A stretch of DNA of 64,000 bases, from assembly GCF_003268635.1 (NCBI RefSeq), contig NZ_CP029639.1:5033501-5097500 (forward strand), in the 5' to 3' direction. Position numbers and translations under genes: made by a program. The notes below the pieces were generated by a model that was not told the DNA's origin, did not search any database, and worked only from the letters and a program-made list of their open reading frames with translations. Source of the stretch: Paenibacillus sp. DCT19 (GTDB taxonomy: Bacteria; Bacillota; Bacilli; Paenibacillales; Paenibacillaceae). This document shows positions 9,668 to 18,646 of the stretch, one piece after another (the first letter of the stretch is position 1; each line of letters opens with the position of its first letter).

Positions 9668-10078
9668 TTTAGCGCCACATTTCTGTTAAAACATTTCTTG
9701 AACTCAAGTAAACTGTAAAAAACTTTGGCGGAGTCTATAGTGCTGGAGTCTAGATTCGCTTACGAATCACATGGTGGCGTTCGTCGTAGTTGCCGAAACT
9801 TATATCGACTGATGCCTGTGACAGATAGCGCTGACCCAGAAGATGTTCTAAGGAATCCATGACACTTTATTTGGTCTCCAGGCTTACTTTTTCAATTCTT
9901 AGGAACACCAGACACGTTATTCCCCGAAATTCCCGCCATTATAATGAAAAACAGCTTATATTCTCTTATATAGCGTGTCACAGATTCTTTAGATTTCTGC
10001 GGGCGCTTCAAACCCCAGAATAAGGCGTCTCAGATTCTTTAGAGCTGAGAGCCTATTACTCACCTCCTAGTAGTTCAT

Positions 10079-10260
10079 GCTTGGAACCTAGAACTTGGAA
10101 CTTGCACTCAACACTTAGCACTTAGCTTTAACTCTTAACTATTCGCACTTTTGCTCTTAGCACTTGAACTTGCAGTTGGTTCTTGGTTCTTGGTTCTTGG
10201 TTCTCGGTTCTCGGAACTTAGCCTAGCTATCAGCACTTTTAACTCTTAGCACCTACTCCG
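10079..10260 (+). repeat. Heptamer repeat tract
   Basis: The strict core is TGGTTCT four times (10177-10204), then CGGTTCT and CGGAACT (to 10218). On both sides the sequence keeps a loose seven-base texture with words such as ACTTGGA, ACTTGCA, CTTAGCA, CTTAGCT and TTAACTC. Confidence 0.7.
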
Positions 10261-10351
10261 GCTCCTGCACTTGCACTTGGTCTTGCCATTAGCTCTCAAC
10301 ATTTACACTTAATTTTCAGCACCTGTCACTCTAGACCAGTTAGCTTGGCAC

Positions 10352-10380
10352 CTACATCTACATCTACATCTACATCTACA
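10352..10380 (+). repeat. CTACAT hexamer microsatellite
   Basis: Nearly five perfect copies of CTACAT in tandem. Confidence 0.9.
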
Positions 10381-10553
10381 CCGCACTTAGCTCTCTCCCT
10401 TACAAAAGGTAAAGTTTAGCTTATGAAGGACGCATTCCGTATTCATGCACTAAAGAGTCCCACCTCGCAATTTCAAGAATACAGTCCCCTTCAGTTTTCA
10501 GACTGAGGTTTAAATCCAGACTAACCTCCAACGCAACAATTCCCTGCTTAAAT

Positions 10554-10592
10554 CAAAAAAAGCCGGTATCCACTGGTTAAGTAGATACCGGC
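10554..10592 (-). terminator. Terminator of the pts operon
   Basis: Minus-strand stem GCCGGTATC/GATACCGGC (10592-10562) followed by eight T residues, 70 bp past the ptsI stop. Confidence 0.85.
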
Positions 10593-10662
10593 AACATGCT
10601 GCTAGTAGCAGCTTTAATCGGAAAAAGAAGACCTTTAAGCTCCGGAGGAAACCCCGGCAAAA

Positions 10663-12375
10663 TTACGCTTGAATGCTTTGAACCAATTCAACGACTTGTT
10701 CAGCCGTTTGCATATCCAATGCTTTTGCAGCCAATTCCTGCATGTCCGCACGGGACAATTTCGTGATTTGGCTACGTGCTGGCAGAATGGATGTTGCGCT
10801 CATGCTGAACTCATCGAGTCCAAGACCGAGCAGCAATGGAATAGCGGTTTCGTCTCCCGCCATTTCTCCACACATGCCAACCCATTTTCCTTCGCGGTGA
10901 GCTGCATCAATGACCATTTTAACCAAGCGCAAAATCGCAGGGTTGTATGGTTGATACAGGTAAGATACACGTTCGTTCATACGGTCAGCAGCCATCGTGT
11001 ATTGAATCAGATCGTTCGTTCCGATACTGAAGAAATCCACTTCTTTAGCAAACTGATCCGCGAGAACTGCAGTCGAAGGAATTTCGACCATGATTCCGAG
11101 TTGGATGCTGTCTGAAACAGCGATACCTTCAGCAACGAGCTTGTCCTTCTCTTCGAGCAGGACAGCTTTTGCTTCACGGAATTCACCCAGTGTTGCGATC
11201 ATTGGGAACATGACACGCAAGTTACCATGCACGCTTGCACGCAACAATGCACGCAATTGTGTACGGAAGATATCCAGGCGATCCAGACACAGACGAACTG
11301 CGCGGAAGCCGAGGAATGGGTTCATTTCTTTTGGCAGATCCAGGTATGGAAGCTCTTTATCTCCACCGATATCGAGTGTACGAACAACGACAGGTTTGCC
11401 TTCCATTTTTTCCAATACAGCTTTGTAAGCATTATACTGGATGTCCTCAGAAGGAAGTTTGTCTCTGCCCATGTACAAGAACTCAGTACGATAAAGACCT
11501 ACAGCTTCTCCACCGTTCTCTAGAACGCCAGCAACATCATTTGGAGTACCAATGTTTGCTGCGAGTTCCACATGAACGTTATCCACAGTTACGGTTGGCT
11601 CGTCACGCAGTTTTCTCCACTCCGCACGTTGTGCGTCATACTGCTCCTGTTTGGCGCGGTATTCAGCAACAACCTCGTCTGTAGGATTAACCAAGACATG
11701 ACCATCCAGCCCGTCCACAATAATCAGATCGCCTTGTTTCGCTTGAGCCAGAATGTCTTTTGTTCCAACGACAGCTGGGATTTCAAGCGAGCGCGCCATG
11801 ATTGCGGAGTGAGAAGTACGTCCACCAATGTTTGTTGCAAAACCTTTAACGAATTGGCGATTCAGTTGAGCCGTGTCGGAAGGAGTCAGATCCTCCGCAA
11901 GCACGATCACTTCTTCATTGATCTCAGCCGGACTCATGAAGTCGATACCAAGCAAGTGATTTAGCACACGTTTGGTAACGTCGCGCATATCTGCTGCACG
12001 TTCTTGAAGATATGCACTCTTCATGTTCTCGAACATGGAGATAAATTGAGATGCCGTTTCATTCAATGCATATTCTGCATTAATCATGTTATCGGCAATA
12101 CTAGCTTTAACCGGATCTATCAATTCCGGGTCATTCAGAATGAGCAAATGCGAAGCAAAAATCTCAGCTTTTTTCTCGCCAAGCTCTTGTAAAGTACGCT
12201 CTTTGATCGCCTCAAGCTCAGCCTGGGATTTACCCAGAGCTGAGTCGAGTTTCGCGATCTCTGCGTCAACGTCGTTAATTTGGCGTTTTTCTACAGAGTA
12301 ATCAGGATGCTCCAAGATAAACGCCTTGGCGATAGCAATACCCGCCGAAGCCGCGATCCCGGAAACATTAAGCAT
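10663..12375 (-). CDS. ptsI: Phosphoenolpyruvate-protein phosphotransferase (PTS enzyme I)
   Basis: Cytosolic first enzyme of the PTS; takes phosphate from PEP and passes it to HPr. The 570 residues match the family. The HPr-binding N-domain and phosphohistidine domain come first, with the active His189 in [13 protein letters not shown]; the PEP-binding TIM barrel follows, with conserved [23 protein letters not shown] and the active-site cysteine in GMCGEMAGD. The start overlaps the end of ptsH by eight bases, so the two are translationally coupled. A clear terminator follows. Confidence 0.96.
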   Translation of the reverse strand: MLNVSGIAASAGIAIAKAFILEHPDYSVEKRQINDVDAEIAKLDSALGKSQAELEAIKERTLQELGEKKAEIFASHLLILNDPELIDPVKASIADNMINAEYALNETASQFISMFENMKSAYLQERAADMRDVTKRVLNHLLGIDFMSPAEINEEVIVLAEDLTPSDTAQLNRQFVKGFATNIGGRTSHSAIMARSLEIPAVVGTKDILAQAKQGDLIIVDGLDGHVLVNPTDEVVAEYRAKQEQYDAQRAEWRKLRDEPTVTVDNVHVELAANIGTPNDVAGVLENGGEAVGLYRTEFLYMGRDKLPSEDIQYNAYKAVLEKMEGKPVVVRTLDIGGDKELPYLDLPKEMNPFLGFRAVRLCLDRLDIFRTQLRALLRASVHGNLRVMFPMIATLGEFREAKAVLLEEKDKLVAEGIAVSDSIQLGIMVEIPSTAVLADQFAKEVDFFSIGTNDLIQYTMAADRMNERVSYLYQPYNPAILRLVKMVIDAAHREGKWVGMCGEMAGDETAIPLLLGLGLDEFSMSATSILPARSQITKLSRADMQELAAKALDMQTAEQVVELVQSIQA

Positions 12376-12643
12376 TAATTTCGCCCAGCCCTTCGTTAAC
12401 CATAACGTCAGTCAAAGCTTGAAGCGCTTCTGCTTCGCCTTCACCTTCAACGATGATGCTGATTGTGTCACCTTGCTCCAAACCAAGGGAAAGAACGCCC
12501 AGGATGGATTTCAATGTTACTTTTTTACCGTTAGCTTCTGCAAAGGATTCTGCACCTTTGAATTTGTTTGCTGTATTTACCAAGGCTGTCGCCGGACGTG
12601 CGTGGATACCATCTTCGTCTGTAATTCTGAATGTTTGTTGCAT
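12368..12643 (-). CDS. ptsH: Phosphocarrier protein HPr
   Basis: Small PTS phosphocarrier between enzyme I and the sugar-specific EIIA domains, and with CcpA the corepressor for catabolite control. Residues seen: His14 in GIHARPA, the catalytic site, and Ser46 in [10 protein letters not shown], the HPr kinase site typical of low-GC Gram-positives. I place the start at ATG 12643 ([12 protein letters not shown]), which gives the normal length of 91 residues; an upstream in-frame start would add a non-homologous extension. The weak ribosome site is AAGTGAGATG. It sits between the ptsG remnant and ptsI. Confidence 0.95.
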   Translation of the reverse strand: MQQTFRITDEDGIHARPATALVNTANKFKGAESFAEANGKKVTLKSILGVLSLGLEQGDTISIIVEGEGEAEALQALTDVMVNEGLGEINA

Positions 12644-12722
12644 TACAATCATCTCACTTTCGCAATTTGTTTTTTTAGGCATTGCATATATTTACACTTG
12701 CTTGCCATCATCGTAACACTTC

Positions 12723-13556
12723 TTATTTTATCTCAATGATTGGCTGATCGCCAATCTTCAGCACGCCACTCTTCTTGAGAGTGACTGTAGAGCCTATTGG
12801 CAGGTTGGTGAAAATGACTGGTGAGATAATCGATGGAGCGTTCGCTTTCACATACTCCAGATCGACTTCCATAATCGGCTGTCCTGCCGATACCAAGTCT
12901 CCTTCCTGAACAAGCACGTTGAGGCCAAGACCTTTCAGCTTCACCGTGTTAACACCTATATGAACAAGCACTTCCTTACCACCGTTAGACATAATGGCTA
13001 CGGCATGTTTGCTTGGAAATACATTAAACACTTTACCATACACAGGCGATGTTATCGTTCCATCATGTGGCAGAATTGCGAATCCGTCACCTGTCATTTT
13101 CTCGGCAAATACCGGATCAGGTACATTCGTAATATCCAGCAGCTCGCCATTAGCTGGCATGACGATATCTTCTGCAACAATACGTTCACCTTGCTCTCCT
13201 TGCGCCTTCTCTTCATCTGGCGTTGGCTTCACATCAGCAGCCGAATTTGGAACAAGTGTACGTCCTGCGATAATGTCTTGCATTTGAGATTTAATCGTAT
13301 CTGAACGTGTACCGAAGATGGCATGTACATTATTACCCACTTCTAGCACGCCAAATGCACCCAATTGCTTCAAACGATCTTTATTTACATTCGATTTCTC
13401 ATTCACTTCAATCCGCAAGCGAGTAATACATGCATCCAGATGTTTGATGTTTTGTTGTCCACCAAATGCAGCAAGAATATTATGCGGTAGGTCGTCTATC
13501 AAACCCGCACCTCCGCCCGCTGTAGTTTCCATGGTTACTTCTTCACATCCTGGCAT
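12723..13556 (-). CDS. ptsG: PTS glucose EIIBA portion of a truncated ptsG
   Basis: C-terminal two domains of the glucose permease. Residues about 20-95 are EIIB (phosphocysteine in LDACITRLRIEV; KQLGAFGVLEVG); about 125-277 are EIIA of the Crr type (GDGFAILP, active histidine in EVLVHIGVNTV). A full PtsG (EIICBA) is about 670-700 residues, so the membrane EIIC domain is absent from this frame. Upstream DNA still encodes scraps of EIIC (separate entry) but out of frame. ATG 13556 falls inside the EIIC-EIIB linker (FNLKMPGCEE) and has no ribosome site, so it may not be a real start. If expressed, the soluble EIIBA could still phosphorylate another EIIC. Confidence 0.85.
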   Translation of the reverse strand: MPGCEEVTMETTAGGGAGLIDDLPHNILAAFGGQQNIKHLDACITRLRIEVNEKSNVNKDRLKQLGAFGVLEVGNNVHAIFGTRSDTIKSQMQDIIAGRTLVPNSAADVKPTPDEEKAQGEQGERIVAEDIVMPANGELLDITNVPDPVFAEKMTGDGFAILPHDGTITSPVYGKVFNVFPSKHAVAIMSNGGKEVLVHIGVNTVKLKGLGLNVLVQEGDLVSAGQPIMEVDLEYVKANAPSIISPVIFTNLPIGSTVTLKKSGVLKIGDQPIIEIK

Positions 13557-13712
13557 CTTGAGATTGAATTGCGAATGATCACCCGGAGGCCAAACAAGAA
13601 CGAGAATTCTAGTGGTTCTGTGAATCCTGTCAGAATGAGGTCAGCGTTGCCGAACTCCATATGCCTGCTACGTACTTTTTGTACTCCAGTATTGGTGCGA
13701 GCAAGGGGACAC
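13557..13712 (-). pseudogene. ptsG: Degenerate remnant of the ptsG EIIC domain
   Basis: Minus-strand translation gives, in shifting frames, KKYVAGIWSSATLTSF, then LTGFTEPLEFSFLF, then GLRVIIR and FNLKMPGCEE. These are C-terminal EIIC pieces in the right order. One base is missing between the first two (near 13632) and one in the AA run near 13569. Between SFLF and GLRVI about 70 residues normally present are absent, and everything upstream of KKYV (some 300 residues, with start codon and ribosome site) is gone, the remnant beginning directly after the leader terminator. Real deletion or assembly collapse cannot be told apart here. Confidence 0.75.
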
Positions 13713-13808
13713 AAAAAAAGCATGAATTAATAAAGGAATCGAACTAACCTTTTCGGGTATAGCATACCCGGGTTAAGGTAAGAACAATCACACTTTAATA
13801 ACTCATGC
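13713..13808 (-). promoter_or_regulatory. GlcT-type antiterminator/terminator leader of ptsG
   Basis: On the minus strand the arm at 13808-13793 pairs over 16 bases, with two imperfect positions, with 13735-13720, followed by seven T residues: a terminator. Its large loop carries a second hairpin, CCCGGGTATGCTATACCCG, flanked by AACC and AAAAGG, in the position of the ribonucleic antiterminator (RAT) bound by GlcT in Bacillus. glcT is directly upstream. The leader is intact although the gene it controls has lost its start. Confidence 0.6.
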
Positions 13809-13864
13809 CTGATCGAGTCAGTAACACGTCGCTTATGTTATTCAATTGCTTGATTACGGAAATT

Positions 13865-13893
13865 ATTGTAGCATCACTTTAATTGCAGTGCAA
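13865..13893 (-). promoter_or_regulatory. Promoter of ptsG-ptsH-ptsI
   Basis: Minus-strand TTGCAC (13893-13888), 17-base spacer, then TACAAT (13870-13865) with an extended -10 TGC before it. It lies between glcT and the leader terminator. Confidence 0.6.
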
Positions 13894-13940
13894 GCCTTTA
13901 CAGGTAAATTCCCAAAAACTATTCCACATGTGGGAATATA

Positions 13941-14795
13941 TCACTTCTTCTCTTCTTCTTTCCTCTGATACAACCGCTGAAGATGAATGGTAAGATAACC
14001 CACTTCTGCTGGATACACAGGCAGATTCAGCCTTTTCTCCATCACTTTCGTCAGCTTCCATGCAAGCGAGTACATTTCAGGGTATTCCAACTTCAAAAGA
14101 GAATCCAATTTATGAAGCTCTTCGACTTTGTCTCCACGACGAATACGCTCTAGAGCAAACCGCAGATGCGTTAATAAACGGGAATAATCCAGCGATTCCG
14201 TTTCAAACGAGTAGTCCAATTGCTTCGAGACAAGGCTCACGAGATCCGTAATTAATTGAGAATGCTCTCGCACTTGGGATATGTTCTGGTTCGTCATAGC
14301 GCTATAGATATGAAGGGCAATAAACCCGATCTCATCCATCCCCAAATCAACGCCCAGCTTCTCTTTGATCAGACGAACTGCGTATTCACCCATACGATAT
14401 TCTTCCGGATAGATCTCGCGTGTTTCATACAAAAATGGATTTTGAATGACGATTCCCTGTTCCTTACGCTTCAAAGCAAAAGAAATATGATCAGTTAATG
14501 CAATATGGATATGCTCATTTAATGGAACATCCGTACGTTCAGCAATATACGTAATGACTTCGTTAATAATCTCGATCAACGCTTCATCCACTTGTGGAAG
14601 AAGCTGCTTGTACTGCTCTTGCTCCTGCTGATTCTTCAAAATGAACATTTTCTCCACAGCCATGAGTGGGATGTTGTCACTTGTTTTGCGGTTAAAGCCG
14701 ATGCCTTTACCAATGACGACGACTTCCCCATGTTCAGGATGCTGTGCAATGATTACATTATTGTTTAGCGCTTTATCTACATGCAGGCTGCTCAT
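13941..14795 (-). CDS. glcT: Transcription antiterminator GlcT (BglG family)
   Basis: RNA-binding antiterminator that, in the presence of glucose, prevents termination in the ptsG leader. The N-terminal RNA-binding domain (about residues 1-60, ALNNNVIIAQHPEHGEVVVIGKGIGF) is followed by two PRD domains, with conserved histidines in NEHIHIALTDHI, IALHIYSA, LLTHLRFALER and YLTIHLQRLY. ATG 14795 is preceded by AGAGGTG at proper spacing; the GTG nine bases upstream overlaps that ribosome site. The order glcT-ptsG-ptsH-ptsI is that of Bacillus subtilis, which supports GlcT over LicT or SacT. Confidence 0.9.
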   Translation of the reverse strand: MSSLHVDKALNNNVIIAQHPEHGEVVVIGKGIGFNRKTSDNIPLMAVEKMFILKNQQEQEQYKQLLPQVDEALIEIINEVITYIAERTDVPLNEHIHIALTDHISFALKRKEQGIVIQNPFLYETREIYPEEYRMGEYAVRLIKEKLGVDLGMDEIGFIALHIYSAMTNQNISQVREHSQLITDLVSLVSKQLDYSFETESLDYSRLLTHLRFALERIRRGDKVEELHKLDSLLKLEYPEMYSLAWKLTKVMEKRLNLPVYPAEVGYLTIHLQRLYQRKEEEKK

Positions 14796-14856
14796 TGTTT
14801 GCACCTCTTTTTTTCACACCATCTTGGGCATAATGAAGTCACACCCTGTTACAAAC

Positions 14857-14894
14857 GAAAAGACATCCGGAGCGGGCAAACCGCGCCGGACATC
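14857..14894 (-). terminator. Terminator after floT
   Basis: Minus-strand stem GATGTCCGGCGCGG with CCCGCTCCGGATGTC, loop TTTG, then TTTT. It lies between floT and glcT. Confidence 0.7.
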
Positions 14895-14962
14895 TTGCTT
14901 AAAAAGTAACAAAAATTCGCCTCAAGGTCAATAGAGCTCACCTCTGAAAATACCTGTGATAC

Positions 14963-16510
14963 TTACTCATCAGTTCTCGTTTTTTCCACAATTTTATCAA
15001 CGATGGACGGGGGCGTTGCAGAATCGCTCTGTTGCACAGCAACTGGTGCAGCTGTTTTGGTTTTGGTAAGGCCTTTAATCAACTGCTCTACATCGATTCC
15101 GGACACACTTTTCAACATCTCTGGAGCTGTTGCCATCAGTTCTGTTACATAGTTACTAACACGTGTTGCTCCTTCGCCTTTACCCGTATCTACCACCGTC
15201 AATTTATCAATGGACGAGATTGGCTCTGCAATTTTACCAGCCAGTTCAGGCAGCATTTTGACAATGATATCGAGCACGGCTGCTTCGCCAAACTTTTGGA
15301 AAGCCTCGGCCAGCTTCTCTTTTGCTTCCGCTTCGGCAAGACCACGCAGACGAATAACTTCAGCATCTGCTGTGCCTTTAGCACGCTCTGCATCTGCCAC
15401 AGCCTGACCTTCGAGACGTTTCTGTTCTGCAGTTGCCTTCGCTTGTGTCTCAATCGAGTATTGCACGGCATCCGCTTCACGCATTCTTTTCGCTTTGTCT
15501 GCTTCCGCCGCCTGCTCTACCGCGTAACGATCTGCTTCTGCTTTTTTCTTCACTTCAGCATCATATTGCTTCTCACGAACGGTAATCTCTTTTTCCTGCA
15601 AGTCAATCTCGCGTTCTTTACGAACCAATTCAACCTTCATCTGCTCTTCTACTACCGTTTGTCTAGCACGCGCTTCATGGATATGATATGCCTGATCGGC
15701 TTCCGCTTTGGCTGTATCCTGATCCCGCTTAAATGCCGCAACTTTCAGTTCCTTTTCCTTCGCAGCTTCAGCGATATTGGTATCACGTAGCAATTCTGCC
15801 TTTTGCCCTTGTTCCTCCGCATTTGCCTTCTGTATACGAGCATCCCGCATTGCTTCGGCTTCTGCGATCTCAGCATCACGCTTAACGGCAGCAATTCTTG
15901 GTTTACCGAGTGCATCCAAATAACCTTGTTTATCTCGGACATCTTTGATCGTAAATGAAACAATCTGTAGACCCATTTTCTTCAAATCTCTTGCGGCTAC
16001 ACCTTGAACCTCTTGTGCAAACCGATCACGGTTCCGATATACTTCTTCTACAGTCATTGTACCGAGGATAGCCCGCAAATGCCCCTCTAATACTTCCTGT
16101 GCTTCGCCTCTAAGCGATTCTACCGGTTTACCGATAAATTGTTCGGCTGCGGTAGCAACGTCCTCTACAGCGCCTCCAACCTTGATGATCGCGACACCGT
16201 CTGCAATAACCGGTACACCCTGCTCGGTGTAAACCTCAGGTGTTGAAACATCCAGCTTGTGGGATAACAGTGAGATAAACTCAGATTGCTGGAACACAGG
16301 CAGAATGAATGCACCGCCACCACGAACGATTTTAATTTTTCGACCTGACTCATCCTCAGAAATATTCTTATTTCCCAGGAATGAACCCGTAACGATCATC
16401 GCTTCGTCTGGTCCAACCGTCTTGTATCTTGCCCAGAACGCCAAACCTAGAATCAAAATTACACCAACTACGACAACCGGAATCAACAATACATCCCAAT
16501 TCAAATCCAT
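14963..16510 (-). CDS. floT: Flotillin-like membrane scaffold protein
   Basis: Flotillin (YuaG/FloT) organises functional membrane microdomains. The 515 residues have an N-terminal membrane segment (about 7-27), a SPFH/Band 7 domain (about 30-210, with GGGAFILPVFQQSEFI), then a very long Ala/Glu/Lys-rich coiled coil (about 210-420) with repeated EAEA/AEAD patterns and a C-terminal flotillin region. No proline-rich stomatin tail is present. It lies 55 bp downstream of the NfeD-like gene on the same strand, the yuaF-yuaG arrangement of Bacillus. Confidence 0.93.
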   Translation of the reverse strand: MDLNWDVLLIPVVVVGVILILGLAFWARYKTVGPDEAMIVTGSFLGNKNISEDESGRKIKIVRGGGAFILPVFQQSEFISLLSHKLDVSTPEVYTEQGVPVIADGVAIIKVGGAVEDVATAAEQFIGKPVESLRGEAQEVLEGHLRAILGTMTVEEVYRNRDRFAQEVQGVAARDLKKMGLQIVSFTIKDVRDKQGYLDALGKPRIAAVKRDAEIAEAEAMRDARIQKANAEEQGQKAELLRDTNIAEAAKEKELKVAAFKRDQDTAKAEADQAYHIHEARARQTVVEEQMKVELVRKEREIDLQEKEITVREKQYDAEVKKKAEADRYAVEQAAEADKAKRMREADAVQYSIETQAKATAEQKRLEGQAVADAERAKGTADAEVIRLRGLAEAEAKEKLAEAFQKFGEAAVLDIIVKMLPELAGKIAEPISSIDKLTVVDTGKGEGATRVSNYVTELMATAPEMLKSVSGIDVEQLIKGLTKTKTAAPVAVQQSDSATPPSIVDKIVEKTRTDE

Positions 16511-16565
16511 TCCACATCTCTCCCTTTAATCATTGATGAATGATTCATCTTACTTCTGTTCTTAC

Positions 16566-17102
16566 TTACACATCATTAAGTACGTCATCTTCCCATTCGG
16601 ACACTCGCAACACACCATCTACTACATCCACAATAACAACACGCGCTCCCGCCGCAATGGGGCGATGTTCAAAACTGGATGCCGTTTGAATTGTACTGCC
16701 AGAGGCGAAACGGATCATCACTTCACCAAAACCCTTTTCCGGCACCGGAATCGTAATCTCTCCAATTTTGCCCGATAGGTCCTTCATCGAAAATCCAATG
16801 GAGACATCGCTATTACGCATCGGTTTGATATATGCGAAAAATACCAGCATAGCTGCAGCAATACCTATTAGCAGGGATAATATTAGACCCGTCATCGCAC
16901 TTACCGAGCTATAACGTGTCAGCATAATGCCTGCCCCACCAAAAGCTGTAATGGATCCAGCCAACACAACGGGTTTGAAAAAATCAATACCAGGTAACTC
17001 AAAGGCTCCATCCAGCAAACCGTCAATTAAGTCACCTAGCACAAGACTCACAACTGCAAATATGGCTCCACCGATAAGACAGCCCCAATAGATTGACTCC
17101 AT
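16566..17102 (-). CDS. NfeD-like membrane protein (YuaF family), partner of flotillin
   Basis: The 178-residue protein has about four N-terminal hydrophobic segments (start MESIYWGCLIGGAIFAVVSL; ITAFGGAGIMLTRYSS; LILSLLIGIAAAMLVFFAYI) and a C-terminal OB-fold domain (about 105-178) of NfeD type, containing GKIGEITIPVPEKGFGEVMI and ending EWEDDVLNDV. YuaF in Bacillus has this layout and is cotranscribed with flotillin. The start follows AAGGAGGAACGGGGA. A sigma-W-like promoter is directly upstream. Its biochemical role is not established. Confidence 0.85.
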   Translation of the reverse strand: MESIYWGCLIGGAIFAVVSLVLGDLIDGLLDGAFELPGIDFFKPVVLAGSITAFGGAGIMLTRYSSVSAMTGLILSLLIGIAAAMLVFFAYIKPMRNSDVSIGFSMKDLSGKIGEITIPVPEKGFGEVMIRFASGSTIQTASSFEHRPIAAGARVVIVDVVDGVLRVSEWEDDVLNDV

Positions 17103-17166
17103 TCCCCGTTCCTCCTTTCCTCTGCCGCAATCTCAATTCTAACTGGGCATTCCACATGTAAATAAA

Positions 17167-17192
17167 TACGTACCAATCGGCAAAATGTTTCA
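17167..17192 (-). promoter_or_regulatory. Sigma-W (ECF)-type promoter of the NfeD-flotillin operon
   Basis: Minus-strand TGAAAC (17192-17187), exactly 16 bases, then CGTA (17170-17167), 65 bp before the NfeD-like gene. This matches the Bacillus sigma-W consensus TGAAAC-N16-CGTA, and yuaF-yuaG is a known sigma-W operon in B. subtilis. It suggests induction by envelope stress. Confidence 0.75.
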
Positions 17193-17312
17193 AAATCTTT
17201 CCTCAAATGTATTCAGAAGCCGATAATGGGTATTATCATCATGCTCTCCACACCATACTTCACAATGCTCAGTCAAGCTTCAGCGTCCCATCACACTCAT
17301 GTAAAAACATAA

Positions 17313-17349
17313 TAAAAACCGCAGGTTTCCACGAAGGAGACCTGCGGTT
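17313..17349 (-). terminator. Terminator after the alcohol dehydrogenase gene
   Basis: Stem AACCGCAGGTTTCC (17317-17330) with GGAGACCTGCGGTT (17336-17349), five-base loop, T-rich 3' side on the minus strand. Confidence 0.75.
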
Positions 17350-17390
17350 AATTGTAGTTCATTATGCATGTATTCCCTGTTCAATTACAA

Positions 17391-18554
17391 TTACAGAGAA
17401 GCTTTGTAGATAGATACAACATCTTCACGTTGCAGCTTTTTGAAGTTACCAAATGGTCCAAACAACATCGCTTTATCAGCCATTACATCGATCTGACTGT
17501 CATCGATATCGTAGTCTGCCAAACGGTTAGGCGCTCCAATGGATGTCCAGAATTGGCTGAGCGCATCAATACCTTCTTCAGCTACTTGTCTATCCGATTT
17601 GCCCTCAGGGTTCACGTCGAACACGTTAATAGCCAGACGCTTGAAGCGATCCACGTCCACATCTAGATTATGCTTCATCCAGTGCGGGAACAGGATTGCG
17701 AGTCCGCCGCCATGTGGGATATCATACACAGCGGATACCGCGTGCTCAATGTTATGTGTTGCCCAGTCACCTGCAAGACCCATGTTAAGAACGCCGTTCA
17801 AAGCCATCGTTCCGCAGTACAGGATCGTTTCACGCAGCTCGTAATTCTCCAGATCGTCAACAAGGCGAGGTGCTGCATCCATTACCGTACGAAGAATGGT
17901 CTCACAGAATCCGAGTTGCACCGGTGTATTGGCATCCAGATGGAAATAGTGCTCCAGCACGTGTGACATCATATCAACCATACCATAGACCGTTTGATCA
18001 CGAGGAACCGTGTATGTATTGACTGGATCAAGGATGGAGAACGCTGGGAATGAATAAGCACTGCCCCAACCTAATTTTTCCTGTGTATCTTGATTCGTAA
18101 TAACGGAACCGGAGTTCATCTCGGAACCTGTAGCTGCCATTGTCAGCACTGTACCGAGCGGGAGAGCATCTTGTGCTACAGCTTTGCGCTGTGCAAAGTC
18201 CCACATATCGCCGTCATACTTCGCACCAACAGCAATCGCTTTGGCACAGTCGAGCACACTACCACCACCGACAGCCAGTATGAGGTCAATGTTATTCGTT
18301 TTGCAGAGGTCTACCCCTTTGTGAACTGTCGAAAGACGTGGGTTAGGCTCTACGCCTGCCAGTTCAGTTACTTCCGCGCCAATTTCGCCCAGCAAGCCGA
18401 TGACTTGATCATACAAGCCACTACGTTTGATGCTACCGCCACCATATACAAGCAAAACCCGTTTGCCGTATTTCGGAACTTCCGTCTTCAATGCTTCTAG
18501 TTGTCCTTTACCGAAAATCAAGCGGGTTGGATTATAAAATTGAAAAGATCTCAT
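17391..18554 (-). CDS. Iron-containing alcohol dehydrogenase (YugJ/BdhA-like)
   Basis: Group III (Fe-ADH) oxidoreductase that probably reduces aldehydes or butanal to alcohols with NAD(P)H. The 387 residues match the family; the nucleotide-binding region has [16 protein letters not shown] (about 96-111) and metal ligands are expected in [12 protein letters not shown] and [18 protein letters not shown]. It closely resembles Bacillus YugJ/YugK and clostridial butanol dehydrogenases; substrate cannot be read from sequence. The start follows GGAGGCGAT. It has its own promoter and terminator, so it is a single-gene unit. Confidence 0.88.
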   Translation of the reverse strand: MRSFQFYNPTRLIFGKGQLEALKTEVPKYGKRVLLVYGGGSIKRSGLYDQVIGLLGEIGAEVTELAGVEPNPRLSTVHKGVDLCKTNNIDLILAVGGGSVLDCAKAIAVGAKYDGDMWDFAQRKAVAQDALPLGTVLTMAATGSEMNSGSVITNQDTQEKLGWGSAYSFPAFSILDPVNTYTVPRDQTVYGMVDMMSHVLEHYFHLDANTPVQLGFCETILRTVMDAAPRLVDDLENYELRETILYCGTMALNGVLNMGLAGDWATHNIEHAVSAVYDIPHGGGLAILFPHWMKHNLDVDVDRFKRLAINVFDVNPEGKSDRQVAEEGIDALSQFWTSIGAPNRLADYDIDDSQIDVMADKAMLFGPFGNFKKLQREDVVSIYKASL

Positions 18555-18600
18555 GATCTATATCGCCTCCATTGGAGATTTATATTTGTAACGCAACTCC

Positions 18601-18629
18601 ATTATAGTACCCCATATCTAGAAAAACAA
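18601..18629 (-). promoter_or_regulatory. Sigma-A promoter of the alcohol dehydrogenase gene
   Basis: Minus-strand TTGTTT (18629-18624), 17-base spacer, perfect TATAAT (18606-18601). Confidence 0.65.
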
Positions 18630-18646
18630 ATCTATAGATGCTAACT

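Larger units (their letters stand above)
9134..10662. repeat. Gene-free interval rich in tandem repeats
   Basis: About 1.5 kb between gcvPB and ptsI with no credible gene on either strand. It contains an 11-bp array (9201-9310), a terminator hairpin (9479-9530), three 39-40 bp units (about 9551-9667), a 13-bp direct repeat (CAGATTCTTTAGA at 9981-9993 and 10031-10043), a heptamer-textured stretch (about 10079-10260), a 6-bp array (10352-10380) and the ptsI terminator (10554-10592). The strand shown is pyrimidine-rich over long stretches. Most repeat periods are not multiples of three, which argues against lost coding sequence. Confidence 0.75.

Noticed and set aside
9471..9689. 72-codon open frame on the plus strand
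   Set aside because: It crosses the terminator hairpin and the 39-40 bp repeats, has no ribosome site and is a low-complexity sequence.
9201..10380. Possible CRISPR array in the repeat-rich interval
   Set aside because: Units are contiguous or nearly so, of several different lengths, and degenerate; there are no constant-length unique spacers and no cas genes nearby.
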